Positions 49,604 through 60,108 of a stretch of 64,000 bases of DNA are shown one piece after another. Origin of the DNA: Azovibrio restrictus DSM 23866 (GTDB lineage Bacteria > Pseudomonadota > Gammaproteobacteria > Burkholderiales > Rhodocyclaceae); NCBI RefSeq assembly GCF_000429665.1, contig NZ_AUCH01000006.1, forward strand, positions 1-64,000. The letters are read 5' to 3'. Both the position numbers and the translations under genes were made by a program. The notes beneath the pieces are model-generated. The model saw only the letters and a program-made list of their open reading frames with translations, searched no databases and was not told where the DNA came from. Position 1 is the first letter of the stretch; each line of letters begins with the position of its first letter.

Positions 49604-50725
49604 TCAGTTCAACTCCTCGGGGGAAGCGACGAAACCGGTGACTTCCAGGGAGAAGCCGGTCATGGAGGGCATCTTGCGCGGGCTGGACAGGAGGCGCATG
49701 CGGGTCACGCCCAGGTCGCGCAGGATCTGGGCGCCGATGCCGTGGATGCGCGGGTCCCACTTGAGGCTGCGCTTCTGGGTGCCGGGTTCGGCGGTGAGGC
49801 GGGCCAGGATCTCGGCGCTGCCTTCGGGGCGGTGCATGAGCACGATCACCCCGTGGCCGTTTCTGGCGATGGCGGCCTGGGCCTGGTCGATGCTGAAAGA
49901 GGCCGGGTGGCTGGCCGGGTCGATGAAGTCGAGCACGGACAGGGGTTCATGGACCCGCACCAGGGTTTCCCCGGAGGCGGGAATCTCGCCCTTCACCAGG
50001 GCCAGGTGGGAGGCGCCGGAGGCCCGGTCCACGTAGGCGTGCAGGGTGAATTCCCCATGCGGGGTCTGCACCGGCTTGGAGGTGACCCGCTCCACCAGGG
50101 TTTCCGAGCTGGCCCGGTAGTGGATCAGGTCGGCGATGGTGCCCACCTTGAGGCCATGTTCCCGGGCGAACTCGATCAGGTCCGGCAGCCGGGCCATGGT
50201 GCCGTCTTCCTTCAGGATCTCGCAGATCACCGAGGAGGGTTCGAGCCCGGCCAGCATGGCCAGGTCGCAGCCGGCTTCCGTGTGGCCGGCGCGCACCAGC
50301 ACGCCGCCGGGGCGGGCGGTGATGGGAAAGATGTGGCCGGGCTGGACGATGTCTTCCGGCACGGCGTTCCTGGCCACGGCGGCCTGCACGGTGCGGGCCC
50401 GGTCCTGGGCGGAAATGCCGGTGGTGACCCCTTCGGCGGCTTCGATGGACACCGTGAAGGCGGTGCCGTAGGGGGTCTTGTTGTCCCGGGCCATCTGGGT
50501 GAGGCCCAGCTGCTTGGCCCGGTCCTCGGTGATGGTCAGGCACACCAGGCCGCGGCAGTGGGTGACCATGAAGTTGATGGCTTCCGGGGTGATGAACTGG
50601 GAGGCGACGACGACGTCGCCTTCGTTCTCCCGGTCTTCCTCGTCCACCAGGATGACCATGCGGCCAGCCTTGAACTCGGCGATGATCTCTTCGGTGGAGG
50701 CGATGGCGGGGTTGGTGGGAGACAT
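49604..50725 (-). CDS. ribB: 3,4-dihydroxy-2-butanone 4-phosphate synthase with degenerate RibA domain (RibBX)
   Basis: A 373-residue two-domain protein. The N-terminal RibB domain (about 1-205) keeps the metal and catalytic motifs (VDEEDRENEGD, THCRGLVCL, RAGHTEAGCDLAMLAG) and makes the four-carbon unit of riboflavin. The C-terminal part (about 210-365) resembles GTP cyclohydrolase II, but the region that should carry the zinc cysteines (consensus C-x2-G-D ... R-C-D-C-G) reads VLDFIDPASHPASFSIDQAQ and contains none. GTP cyclohydrolase II activity is therefore unlikely, as in known RibBX hybrids. It overlaps the riboflavin synthase gene by 1 nt. Confidence 0.93.
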   Translation of the reverse strand: MSPTNPAIASTEEIIAEFKAGRMVILVDEEDRENEGDVVVASQFITPEAINFMVTHCRGLVCLTITEDRAKQLGLTQMARDNKTPYGTAFTVSIEAAEGVTTGISAQDRARTVQAAVARNAVPEDIVQPGHIFPITARPGGVLVRAGHTEAGCDLAMLAGLEPSSVICEILKEDGTMARLPDLIEFAREHGLKVGTIADLIHYRASSETLVERVTSKPVQTPHGEFTLHAYVDRASGASHLALVKGEIPASGETLVRVHEPLSVLDFIDPASHPASFSIDQAQAAIARNGHGVIVLMHRPEGSAEILARLTAEPGTQKRSLKWDPRIHGIGAQILRDLGVTRMRLLSSPRKMPSMTGFSLEVTGFVASPEELN

Positions 50726-51330
50726 CAGGCGCTTTCCTTTTCCCAGGCCAGCATGCGCTCGGTGTAACGGGCGATCAGGTCGATTTCCAGGTTCACCCGG
50801 CTGCCCGGCTTGAGGTGCTTCAGGGTGGTGACTTCCAGGGTATGGGGAATCAGGTTGATGGTGAACACGTCACCTTCCACGGTGTTGGTGGTCAGGCTGC
50901 AGCCATCCACGGTCACCGAACCCTTCCTGGCGATGTACTTGGAAATGGCGTGGGGAGCGCGGATTTCCAGCAGGCGGTTGTCGCCCACGGGGTCGAAGCG
51001 CAGCACCTCGCCCACCCCGTCCACGTGTCCGGACACCAGGTGCCCGCCCAGGCGGTCGTTGAGGCACAGGGCCTTCTCCAGGTTCACCTCGCCGGGTTCG
51101 GCCAGGCCCTGGGTGCAGGACAGGGTCTCGGGGGAGACGTCGATGCAGTACCAGCTGTTGTCGGCCGCCTTGTCCACCACGGTGAGGCAGACGCCGGCAT
51201 GGGCGATGGAGTCACCCAGGGCCACATCGGAGATGTCCAGGGAGCCGGGTTCGACGGTGAGACGGAAGCCCGCTTCCCGGGGCGTCAACTGGGTAATGCG
51301 GCCCACGGCCGCGACAATTCCGGAGAACAT
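50725..51330 (-). CDS. ribE: Riboflavin synthase
   Basis: A 201-residue riboflavin synthase (alpha-subunit type; ribC in E. coli naming) that dismutates two lumazines. Two lumazine-binding repeats are clear: MFSGIVAAVGRI at the N-terminus, and HLVSGHVDGVGEVL starting the second barrel near residue 97. It heads a riboflavin synthase-ribBX-ribH-nusB-thiL operon. No FMN riboswitch is visible in the 60-nt gap to dsbD. Confidence 0.95.
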   Translation of the reverse strand: MFSGIVAAVGRITQLTPREAGFRLTVEPGSLDISDVALGDSIAHAGVCLTVVDKAADNSWYCIDVSPETLSCTQGLAEPGEVNLEKALCLNDRLGGHLVSGHVDGVGEVLRFDPVGDNRLLEIRAPHAISKYIARKGSVTVDGCSLTTNTVEGDVFTINLIPHTLEVTTLKHLKPGSRVNLEIDLIARYTERMLAWEKESA

Positions 51331-51390
51331 GATAGGGAGGGTTTCTGGAGGCTTGACGAGGGCTGGGATTTTAGCACGTACGCCCGGGCC

Positions 51391-53181
51391 TCAACGGGAC
51401 TGGACCCGGTCCAGGACCTGTCCGAAGGCGGCGGCATCCTGGAAGCCCACCACCCGCAGGCCGGGGATTTCCCGGCCGGCGGGGTCGAAGAAGATGATGC
51501 CCGGCGGGCCGAACAGCTTGAAACGCTGGAGCAGGGCCTTGTCGTCGGGGCTGTTGGCGGTCACGTCCGCCTGCAGCAGGGTGAAACGCTCCAGGCGGGC
51601 CTTGATGGCCGGATCGCTGAAGGTGAAGCGCTCCATCTCCTTGCAGGAGACGCACCAGTCCGCGTAGAAATCCAGCAGCACCGGCCGGCCGGCGGCGGCT
51701 GCCTCGGCCACCCGGGCTTCCAGGGCTGCCAGGTCGGCCACCCGGGTGAAGGGCAGCGGGGTTTCGGCAGCCTGGGCGCCGCCCTTGAACACGGCCAGCG
51801 GCTGGAGCGGGTCGCGGCTGCCGCCCAGGGCCCCCAGGATCAGGGCGGCGCCCGCCAGCAGCATGATCACCCCCAGGCCTTTCCAGAAGCGCTGCCAGCC
51901 CTTGGCCTGGGGCGGCAGGGGGTCCAGGGCGTGCAGGTAGATGGCGGAAAAGATCAGCAGCAGGGCGTAGGCCAGCATCTGGGCCAGGACCGGGATCACC
52001 GGCGACACCAGCCACACGGCGGTGGCCAGCAGGGCCACGCCGAAGCTGCGCTTCACCCCCTCCATCCAGGGACCCGAGCGGGGCAGCAGGGTGCCGGCGG
52101 AGAGGCCCACCAGCAAGAGCGGCACCCCCATGCCCAGGGCCATGGCGAACAGGGCGGCGCCGCCCAGCAGCGCATCGCCGGTCTGGCCGATGTAGAGCAG
52201 GGCGCCGGCCAGGGGGGCGGCGACGCAGGGACCGACGATCAGGGCCGAGAGGGCGCCCATGAGGAATACCGTGATGCCCCGTCCGCCCTGGAGGTGGCCG
52301 GACTCCTCCGAGAGCTTGCTCTGCAGGCTGGCGGGCAGCTGCAGTTCGTAGAAGCCGAACATGGAGAGGGAGAGCAGCACGAACACGCCGGCGAAGGCCG
52401 ACAGCACCCAGACGTTCTGCAGGGCTGCGGAGAGCAGGGTGCCGCTGAGTCCGGCAGCGACGCCCACGGCGGTGTAGGTCAGCGCCATGCCCAGCACATA
52501 GACCAGGGACAGGGCAAAGGCCCGGCCCCGGGAGGCCTGCCGGCCCTGGCCGGCGATGATGCCCGAGAGGATGGGAATCATGGGAAAGACGCAGGGGGTG
52601 AAGGCCAGCCCCAGTCCGGCGATGAAGAAGATCAGCAGATTGGTCCAGAAACCGGCCTGGCCCAGGGTGGCGGCGATCAGGCCGCTTTCGTCGCCGCTGC
52701 GCTCCTGGCCCATGGGGGGCGCCGGCGGCACGCTGCCCTCGGCAGGCAGCTCCGCCGTCAGGGTCTGGGTCTGGGGCGGATAGCAGATGCCCTTGTCGGC
52801 GCAGCCCTGGGAAGTGATCTGCAGGGTGACGGCCAGGGGGCCGGAACTGTTGCGCTCCACCGGCAGACGCAGGCTCACCGCCTTGTAATACACCTCCATC
52901 AGGCCGAAGTTGTCGTCCTGCTTTTCCTTGCCCTTGGGCAGTTCCGGCGTGCCCAGGGTCAGCTCCCCGGCGCTGAAGCGGAACTTGTCCCGGTACAGGT
53001 AGTAGCCGGGCGCGATCTTGAAACTGACTTCCAGAGTCCGGTCATCCAGGGCGCGGACGCTGGGCTGGAAGGCCTGCAGGGGATCGAGGAATTCCTGGGC
53101 CCGGGCCGGGGCGGTGCCGAGCAGGGAGAACAGGGTCGCCAGGACGGCGAACAGGCGCAGGGAGTTCAGCAAACGGGCCAT
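51391..53181 (-). CDS. dsbD: Thiol:disulfide interchange protein DsbD
   Basis: A 596-residue inner-membrane reductase that passes electrons from thioredoxin to periplasmic partners. A signal peptide (to APARA) is followed by the N-terminal DsbD domain with its CADKGICYPP cysteines. The membrane domain of about eight helices has FTPCVFPMIPIL and IVGPCVAAP. The C-terminal thioredoxin domain has the active site DWCVSCKEME. All three cysteine pairs needed for the relay are present. It overlaps cutA by 16 nt. Confidence 0.96.
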   Translation of the reverse strand: MARLLNSLRLFAVLATLFSLLGTAPARAQEFLDPLQAFQPSVRALDDRTLEVSFKIAPGYYLYRDKFRFSAGELTLGTPELPKGKEKQDDNFGLMEVYYKAVSLRLPVERNSSGPLAVTLQITSQGCADKGICYPPQTQTLTAELPAEGSVPPAPPMGQERSGDESGLIAATLGQAGFWTNLLIFFIAGLGLAFTPCVFPMIPILSGIIAGQGRQASRGRAFALSLVYVLGMALTYTAVGVAAGLSGTLLSAALQNVWVLSAFAGVFVLLSLSMFGFYELQLPASLQSKLSEESGHLQGGRGITVFLMGALSALIVGPCVAAPLAGALLYIGQTGDALLGGAALFAMALGMGVPLLLVGLSAGTLLPRSGPWMEGVKRSFGVALLATAVWLVSPVIPVLAQMLAYALLLIFSAIYLHALDPLPPQAKGWQRFWKGLGVIMLLAGAALILGALGGSRDPLQPLAVFKGGAQAAETPLPFTRVADLAALEARVAEAAAAGRPVLLDFYADWCVSCKEMERFTFSDPAIKARLERFTLLQADVTANSPDDKALLQRFKLFGPPGIIFFDPAGREIPGLRVVGFQDAAAFGQVLDRVQSR

Positions 53182-53522
53182 GGCCCCTCCGTTTCTTGGT
53201 GCACCCACTCCAGGTAGGCGGGCAGGCCGCTGCTTACGGGCAGGGCGATGATTTCGGGCAGTTCGTAGGGATGTTGGTTGCGGATGGCCGCCTCCAGTTC
53301 CCCATAGCGTTCCGGCCGGGTCTTGATCAGCAGGGGGATTTCCGTGGCGCTTTCCACCTGGCCCTGCCAGCGATACACCGAGCGGCAGGGGGCGAGGATG
53401 TTGACGCAGGCGGCCAGGCCGTTGCCGATCAGGGTGGCGGCCAGACGCTCGGCGCTGGCCTGGTCGGGCAGGTTGGTGAGGACGAGCAGGATGGGCGACA
53501 TGGGCGCCATTTTAACGGTCAT
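53166..53522 (-). CDS. cutA: Divalent cation tolerance protein CutA
   Basis: A 118-residue trimeric ferredoxin-like protein implicated in divalent-metal tolerance. Family motifs: LAACVNILAPCRSVYRWQG, EIPLLIKTRPERYGELEAAI and HPYELPEIIALPVSSGLPAYLEWV. Starts at 53522, 53510 or 53501 are all in frame; the last (MSPILLVLTN) is nearest the fold. The 3' end overlaps dsbD by 16 nt, a common gene pairing. Confidence 0.94.
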   Translation of the reverse strand: MTVKMAPMSPILLVLTNLPDQASAERLAATLIGNGLAACVNILAPCRSVYRWQGQVESATEIPLLIKTRPERYGELEAAIRNQHPYELPEIIALPVSSGLPAYLEWVHQETEGPWPVC

Positions 53523-53579
53523 TCACAGCGGCGGGCGGCTTGGGACATAATGGCCCTTCCTGATGCCCATTGCTTACGC

Positions 53580-55280
53580 ATGTATCGACCCCGTAGTGAC
53601 CCTCCGCCCCTGAGCAGCGCCTTCCTCAAGTTGCCGGACACCTTGCTGCTGGTGTTCGACCGCAGCGGCCACCTGAACCTGATCAGCGATGCCTGGTCCG
53701 AGGCCCTGGGTTACGGGCTGGGGGAGCTGCAGCAGGTGAGCTTTCTCGACCTGCTCTACGAGGGGGACCGGGAAGCCTGCCGGGAGAAACTGGAGGCCAT
53801 GGGCCGAAGCGGCAGCACGACCCTGCGCTTTGCCAGCCGCTGCAGCCGTAAGGAGGGGGGCTACCTGGGCGTGGTGTGGAACCTCACCTACGACGCGGCC
53901 GAGGCCCTGTTCTATGCCTCGGCCCACGAAACCGCCGTGCATCTGTGCGCCGAAGAGGCCCACCTGCCCGAGGTGTTCGTAGACGGGCTCACCGGCCTGC
54001 CCAACCGCAGCCTGTTCCTGGACCGCCTGGAGCACACCTTCCGCCGCCAGGAGCGGCGTCCGGAAATGCGTTTTGCCGTGCTGCACTGCGGCGTGGACCG
54101 TTTCAAGGTGATCAACCACAGCCTCGGGCACCGGATGGGGGACCTGCTCCTGATGAGCGTGGCCAACCTGATCCGCAACACCATCCGGCCCACCGACATG
54201 GTGGCCCGCTTGGCCGGGGACGAGTTCGGCATCCTCCTGGAAGACATCCGCGACGTGAGTTCCACCCTGCATGTGGTGAGCCGCATCCAGCAGAAGCTGC
54301 AGCTGCCCTTCGCCCTCCATGAGCACGAGGTGTTCAGCACCGTGTCCTTCGGCATCGTCGCCAGCGGCAGCGAATACCAGCAGCCGGAGCTGATGCTGCG
54401 CGACGCCAACCTGGCCATGGTGCGGGCCAAGGAGCAAGGGGGCGGCGCCTACATGGTGTTCGACCAGGACATGCACGACCAGGCGGTGCGCCGCCTGGAG
54501 CTGGAAATGGACCTGCGCCACGCCCTGGAAAGGGGGCAGTTCCAGGCCTACTACCAGCCCATCGTGGACCTGGAGCGGCAGACCCTGGCGGGTTTCGAGG
54601 CCCTGGTGCGCTGGAACCACCCGGGCAAGGGCCTGATCTCGCCTCTGGAGTTCATCCCCGTGGCCGAGGAAACCGGCATGATCGTGGCCCTGGGCCGCTG
54701 GATGCTGGAAGAATCCTGCCGCCAGCTGCGCCAGTGGCGGGAGCGTTTTCCGGCGGCCCGGGAGCTCAGCGTCAGCGTCAATCTTTCCAGCAAGCAGATC
54801 GTCCATGCCCAGCTCCTGGAGCATGTGCGCGGTGCCCTGGCCCAGAGCGGCCTGCCGCCCACGGCCCTGAAGCTGGAAATCACCGAGAGCGCCCTGATGC
54901 AGGAAACCGAGCGGGCCATTGCCCTGCTGCATGCGCTCAAGGCCATGGGCATCCGCATCCTGCTCGATGATTTCGGCACGGGTTACTCATCCCTGGCCTA
55001 CCTGCACCGGCTGCCCATCGACACCCTCAAGGTGGACCGCTCCTTCATCAGCCACCTGCACGAGCAGGAAAACGACCGGCACTTCGTGGAAACCATCGTG
55101 CAGCTGGCCCGGCGTCTGGGCCAGGACGTGATCTGCGAAGGGGTGGAGCTGCCCCGTCAGGCGGAGATTCTGGCAGCCATGGGCGTGGGCTACAGCCAGG
55201 GCTTCCTGTACTCCCGCCCGGTGGCCGCCCACGAGGCGGAAATGCTGATTCTGGCCGGCCTCCAGCCCGGGGCTGCCTGA
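53580..55280 (+). CDS. PAS-GGDEF-EAL cyclic-di-GMP enzyme
   Basis: A 566-residue cytoplasmic protein. PAS (about 12-125, LLLVFDRSGHLNLISDAWSE), GGDEF domain (about 135-300) and EAL domain (about 310-560). The signature reads AGDEF (212-216), with an inhibitory RPTD five residues before it; a first-position Ala is known in some active cyclases, so cyclase activity is possible but unproven. The EAL part looks complete: EALVRW (340-345), DDFGTGYSS, EGVE. Phosphodiesterase activity is the safer prediction. It is divergent from cutA and not obviously in an operon. Confidence 0.92.
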   Translation: MYRPRSDPPPLSSAFLKLPDTLLLVFDRSGHLNLISDAWSEALGYGLGELQQVSFLDLLYEGDREACREKLEAMGRSGSTTLRFASRCSRKEGGYLGVVWNLTYDAAEALFYASAHETAVHLCAEEAHLPEVFVDGLTGLPNRSLFLDRLEHTFRRQERRPEMRFAVLHCGVDRFKVINHSLGHRMGDLLLMSVANLIRNTIRPTDMVARLAGDEFGILLEDIRDVSSTLHVVSRIQQKLQLPFALHEHEVFSTVSFGIVASGSEYQQPELMLRDANLAMVRAKEQGGGAYMVFDQDMHDQAVRRLELEMDLRHALERGQFQAYYQPIVDLERQTLAGFEALVRWNHPGKGLISPLEFIPVAEETGMIVALGRWMLEESCRQLRQWRERFPAARELSVSVNLSSKQIVHAQLLEHVRGALAQSGLPPTALKLEITESALMQETERAIALLHALKAMGIRILLDDFGTGYSSLAYLHRLPIDTLKVDRSFISHLHEQENDRHFVETIVQLARRLGQDVICEGVELPRQAEILAAMGVGYSQGFLYSRPVAAHEAEMLILAGLQPGAA

Positions 55281-55414
55281 GCCGCCGGCCTGTCCCAACG
55301 ACACCTGCTGCAGCCGGACATCGGCGCCGGGCCGCTGCCGGCCTCCCGCCGCGCTGATTTCCCGCAAACGCTTCAACCGGGGCCCGCCTGCCCCTGTCCG
55401 CCGTCTTCGGACTT

Positions 55415-55456
55415 CGGAAAACCGAGCCTTGGCCGGGCCGGAGCATCGGAAAACCG
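55415..55456. promoter_or_regulatory. Tandem dyad upstream activating sites of the aspA promoter
   Basis: CGGAAAACCG occurs at 55415-55424 and again at 55447-55456, with centres 32 bp apart (about three helical turns). They lie about 104 and 71 bp upstream of the -24 element, the usual place for an NtrC-family activator. The same motif, as CGGAAATCCG, is found before dctA. Confidence 0.55.
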
Positions 55457-55521
55457 GCACTTTCGTTTCGTTCCCCTGGAAAAACCGTCGTGAAATCAAT
55501 GCTCGGCAAATCTGTTGTCGC

Positions 55522-55538
55522 TGGCATGGGCTGTGCAA
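55522..55538 (+). promoter_or_regulatory. Sigma-54 promoter of aspA
   Basis: TGGCATG-N4-GTGCAA, with GG (55523-55524) and GC (55535-55536) exactly 10 nt apart. It differs from TGGCACG-N4-TTGC at two positions. Predicted transcription start is near 55548, about 44 nt before the aspA ATG. Confidence 0.65.
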
Positions 55539-55591
55539 TGCAGAAGCCAGCGGATGTTCCCCGTCCGACGACAACACTGCCAGGAGACAGC

Positions 55592-57016
<1,425 letters not shown>

Positions 57017-57049
57017 CCCGCGTTCTTCCATTCCCAGAAGGAAACCCTC

Positions 57050-58354
57050 ATGAAAATGAACCGGTTGACCACCCTGATCATGATCGCCATGGTGCTTGGC
57101 GTCGTGGTCGGCTATGCCTGCAACACCCTGGCCGGCAGTCCTGCCGAGGCCAAGGAGATCGCCGGCTATTTCGGCATTCTCACGGACATCTTCCTGCGCC
57201 TGATCAAGATGATCATCGCCCCCCTGGTCTTCGCCACCCTGGTGGTGGGCCTGGCGGGCATGGGCGACCCGAAGACTGTCGGCCGCATCGGCGCCAAGGC
57301 CCTGGGCTGGTTCGTCGGGGCCTCCCTGTGCTCCCTGGCCCTGGGCCTGGTGTTTGCCAACCTGCTCCAGCCCGGCGCCAGTCTGGGCGTGCCTCTGCCG
57401 GAAGTGGGCGCCGCAGTGGGTCTGAAGACCAGCGCCCTGAACCTGAAGGATTTCATCACCCACGTCTTCCCGAAGAACATCTTCGAGGCCATGGCGACCA
57501 ATGAAATCCTGCAGATCCTGGTGTTTGCCGTGTTCTTCGGCCTGGCCCTGGGGCAGCTGCACAACCAGGCGGCGCGCAGCCTGGTGAATACCATGGACGA
57601 GGTGGTGCACGTCATGCTCAAGGTCACCAACTACGTCATGCGCTTTGCGCCGCTGGGCGTGTTCGGCGCGGTGGCCGGCATCATCACCACCCAGGGGCTG
57701 GGCATGCTGGTGGTCTTCGGCAAGCTGCTGGCGAGTTTCTACATCGCCCTCGCCGTGCTCTGGCTGGTGCTGATTGCCGCCGGCTATGCGGTGCTCGGCA
57801 AGGAGGTGTTCCGCCTGCTCAAGCTGGTGCGCAGCCCGATGCTGCTGGGGTTCTCCACCGCCAGCAGCGAATCGGCCTATCCCAAGCTGATGGAACAGCT
57901 GGAAAAGTTCGGGGTACGCGACCGCATCACCGGCTTCGTGCTGCCGCTCGGCTATTCCTTCAACCTGGACGGTTCCATGCTCTACTGCGCCTTCGCTGCC
58001 CTGTTCATCGGCCAGGCCTATGGGGTCGATCTCAGCCTGGGCACCCAGATCACCATGCTGCTGGTGCTGATGATCTCGAGCAAGGGCGTGGCCGGAGTGC
58101 CCCGTTCATCCCTGGTGGTGGTGGCGGCCGTGCTGCCCATGTTCGGCCTGCCCGAGGCCGGCCTGCTGCTGATCCTGGGGATCGACCACTTCCTCGACAT
58201 GGGGCGCACCGCCACCAATGTGCTGGGCAATGCCCTTGCCACCGCCGCCGTCGCCAAGTGGGAAGGGGCCATCGAGCCGGTGGATGAGGCCCTCGCCGAT
58301 GCTGAAGGGATGCTGCCCGCCGACGCCCAGGCCCCCGTGCCGGCCACGGCCTGA
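57050..58354 (+). CDS. Dicarboxylate/amino acid:cation symporter
   Basis: A 434-residue DAACS-family carrier (GltP/DctA type) with about eight helices and two hairpins. Family motifs: LRLIKMIIAPLVFATLV, the serine-rich STASSESAYPKLM hairpin, GYSFNLDGSMLYC, and the substrate-site segment FLDMGRTATNVLGNA. Because of its position after aspA it probably imports aspartate or C4-dicarboxylates. It differs from the DctA protein encoded at 60757. It is followed by a terminator. Confidence 0.93.
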   Translation: MKMNRLTTLIMIAMVLGVVVGYACNTLAGSPAEAKEIAGYFGILTDIFLRLIKMIIAPLVFATLVVGLAGMGDPKTVGRIGAKALGWFVGASLCSLALGLVFANLLQPGASLGVPLPEVGAAVGLKTSALNLKDFITHVFPKNIFEAMATNEILQILVFAVFFGLALGQLHNQAARSLVNTMDEVVHVMLKVTNYVMRFAPLGVFGAVAGIITTQGLGMLVVFGKLLASFYIALAVLWLVLIAAGYAVLGKEVFRLLKLVRSPMLLGFSTASSESAYPKLMEQLEKFGVRDRITGFVLPLGYSFNLDGSMLYCAFAALFIGQAYGVDLSLGTQITMLLVLMISSKGVAGVPRSSLVVVAAVLPMFGLPEAGLLLILGIDHFLDMGRTATNVLGNALATAAVAKWEGAIEPVDEALADAEGMLPADAQAPVPATA

Positions 58355-58389
58355 GATAATCCTCCCCAGGGCCCAGCCCTTGTTACCCG

Positions 58390-58421
58390 ACCCGGCGCCT
58401 CTACGCCGGGTCCATTTTTTT
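58390..58421 (+). terminator. Rho-independent terminator after the aspA-symporter unit
   Basis: ACCCGGCG and CGCCGGGT form an 8-bp stem with a 6-nt loop, followed by CCATTTTTTT. It ends 9 nt before the start of the next gene. Confidence 0.85.
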
Positions 58422-58430
58422 GCGCCTGCC

Positions 58431-59186
58431 ATGACTATTGAATGGTTCATCCTTGCTCCCGCCGCCTTCTTTGCCGGCATGGTCGATGCCGTGGTGGGCG
58501 GCGGCGGCCTGATCCAGATTCCGGTGCTGCTTTCCGCCTTTCCCCAGACCAGCATTCCCACCCTGTTCGGCACCAACAAGGTGGCCAGCATCACCGGCAC
58601 CAGCGCCGCCCTGTGGCGCTACGCCCGGGCCGTTTCCATTCCCTGGCGGCTGGTCCTGCCCGCCACCGGGGCCGCCCTGCTGGGGGCCTGGCTGGGCGCG
58701 GCCGTGGTGGCCTGGATTCCCCGGGACGCCATGCGGCCCCTGGTGGTGGTGATGATGCTGGCGGTGGCCATCTATACCTTCCTGCGCAAGAACCTGGGGC
58801 AGGAGGAAACCCATGCGGCCCGCCCCGGCGACCTTTGGCGCGGCGCCCTGTTCGGCCTGGTGATCGGTTTTTACGACGGCTTCTTCGGCCCGGGGACCGG
58901 CAGCTTCCTGATCTTCGGCTTCGTGCGCCTGTTCGGCCTGGATTTCGTGCGCGCCTCGGCCAGCGCCAAGGTCGTCAATGTGGCGACCAATCTCTCGGCC
59001 ACGGCCTTCTTCATCAGCCACGGCCCCATCCTGTGGCTCGTCGGCCTGACCATGGCCGCCTGCAATCTGGCGGGCGCCTACCTGGGCACCCATCTGGCCC
59101 TCAAGCACGGTGCCGGTTTCGTGCGCAAGGCCTTCCTGGGCGTGGTCAGCGTGCTGATCATCAAGCAGCTGCTCGAGCTGTTCTGA
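58431..59186 (+). CDS. TauE/SafE (TSUP) family permease
   Basis: A 251-residue membrane protein with about seven or eight helices. The duplicated TSUP signature is visible: AGMVDAVVGGGGLIQIPVLL near the N-terminus and GFYDGFFGPGTGSFLIFGFV in the second half. TSUP proteins export sulfite or organosulfur compounds, or carry other anions; the substrate is not predictable. It starts just after the terminator of the symporter unit, so it probably has its own promoter or is expressed by read-through. Confidence 0.93.
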   Translation: MTIEWFILAPAAFFAGMVDAVVGGGGLIQIPVLLSAFPQTSIPTLFGTNKVASITGTSAALWRYARAVSIPWRLVLPATGAALLGAWLGAAVVAWIPRDAMRPLVVVMMLAVAIYTFLRKNLGQEETHAARPGDLWRGALFGLVIGFYDGFFGPGTGSFLIFGFVRLFGLDFVRASASAKVVNVATNLSATAFFISHGPILWLVGLTMAACNLAGAYLGTHLALKHGAGFVRKAFLGVVSVLIIKQLLELF

Positions 59187-59213
59187 AGGCGCATCGCCCC
59201 GCCAGGGCGGGGC

Positions 59214-59993
59214 TTACTTCATCAGCCGGCGCCGGGTCAGCTTCAGGGCGATGCCGTAGGACACCACCGTCAGGGCCAGCAAGGTGAGTACCGGGGTGAG
59301 GATGTCCGGGGGCACCTGGCCGTTCAGCAGGGGACGCACCAGGGCCACGCCCTGGGCCAGGGGCAGCCAGGTGCCCAGCACGGCGAGCCAGCCGGGCAGC
59401 TGCTCGCTGGGGAAGAACACCCCGGAGATCAGGGTCATGGGGGTGATGAACAGGGTGAAGTAGTACATGAAGAAATCGTAGGAGGGGGCCAGGGCATTCC
59501 AGATCAGCCCCAGGGCGGCGAAGGCCAGGCCCGTGAGCACGATGGCCGGCAGGGCCCAGAGCAGCAGGGAGCCCTGGGTCAGGCCCAGGGCGAACACCAC
59601 CGCCAGGATGGCGGCTCCGGAGATCAGGGACTTGGTGGCGGCCCAGGTCAGCTCGCCCATGAGCACGTCGGCCAGGCCCAGGGGGGTGTTGAGGATGGCT
59701 TCCCAGGTCTTCTGCACGTGCATGCGGGAGAAGGCCGAGTAGAGGGCCTCGAAGGTGGCCGCGTTCATGGTGGAGGAACAGATGATGCCGCCCGCCAGGA
59801 AGGCCACGTAGGACTGGCCCCCGTCCAGGGAGGGCAGCAGGTTGCCCAGGCCGTAGCCCAGGCCGAGCATGTAGATCATGGGGTCGGCCAGGTGGCCGAG
59901 GATGGCCGGCAGGGCCAGCTTGCGCCAGACCAGGAAGTTGCGCTGCCAGACGGGCAGCCAGGCCAGCAGGGAGGAGGTGGGCATGGGGGTCAT
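59214..59993 (-). CDS. ABC-2 type transporter permease (NodJ-like)
   Basis: A 259-residue permease with six predicted helices. The NodJ/ABC-2 pattern FLVWRKLALPAILGHLADPM, LGYGLGNLL, ILNTPLGLADVLMGELTWAA, and ISGVFFPSEQLPGWL is present. Such permeases normally pair with a NodI-like ATPase, usually the gene before. None occurs in the 270 nt upstream, which are promoter region, so the ATPase must be elsewhere. Substrate unknown. Confidence 0.92.
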   Translation of the reverse strand: MTPMPTSSLLAWLPVWQRNFLVWRKLALPAILGHLADPMIYMLGLGYGLGNLLPSLDGGQSYVAFLAGGIICSSTMNAATFEALYSAFSRMHVQKTWEAILNTPLGLADVLMGELTWAATKSLISGAAILAVVFALGLTQGSLLLWALPAIVLTGLAFAALGLIWNALAPSYDFFMYYFTLFITPMTLISGVFFPSEQLPGWLAVLGTWLPLAQGVALVRPLLNGQVPPDILTPVLTLLALTVVSYGIALKLTRRRLMK

Positions 59994-60108
59994 AGGGCGG
60001 TCATCAGGGGCGGGCGCGCTTCCGGGGCAGCCGGTTTGGCGGCGGGAGGCGCCGGGGCAGCCCGGGTTTCACGGTGGGGCGATTGTAGCGCCAGCCTCCA
60101 TGTTGCGA

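Noticed and set aside
51331..51390. Possible FMN riboswitch before the riboflavin synthase gene
   Set aside because: The gap to dsbD is only 60 nt and holds no RFN-like conserved boxes.
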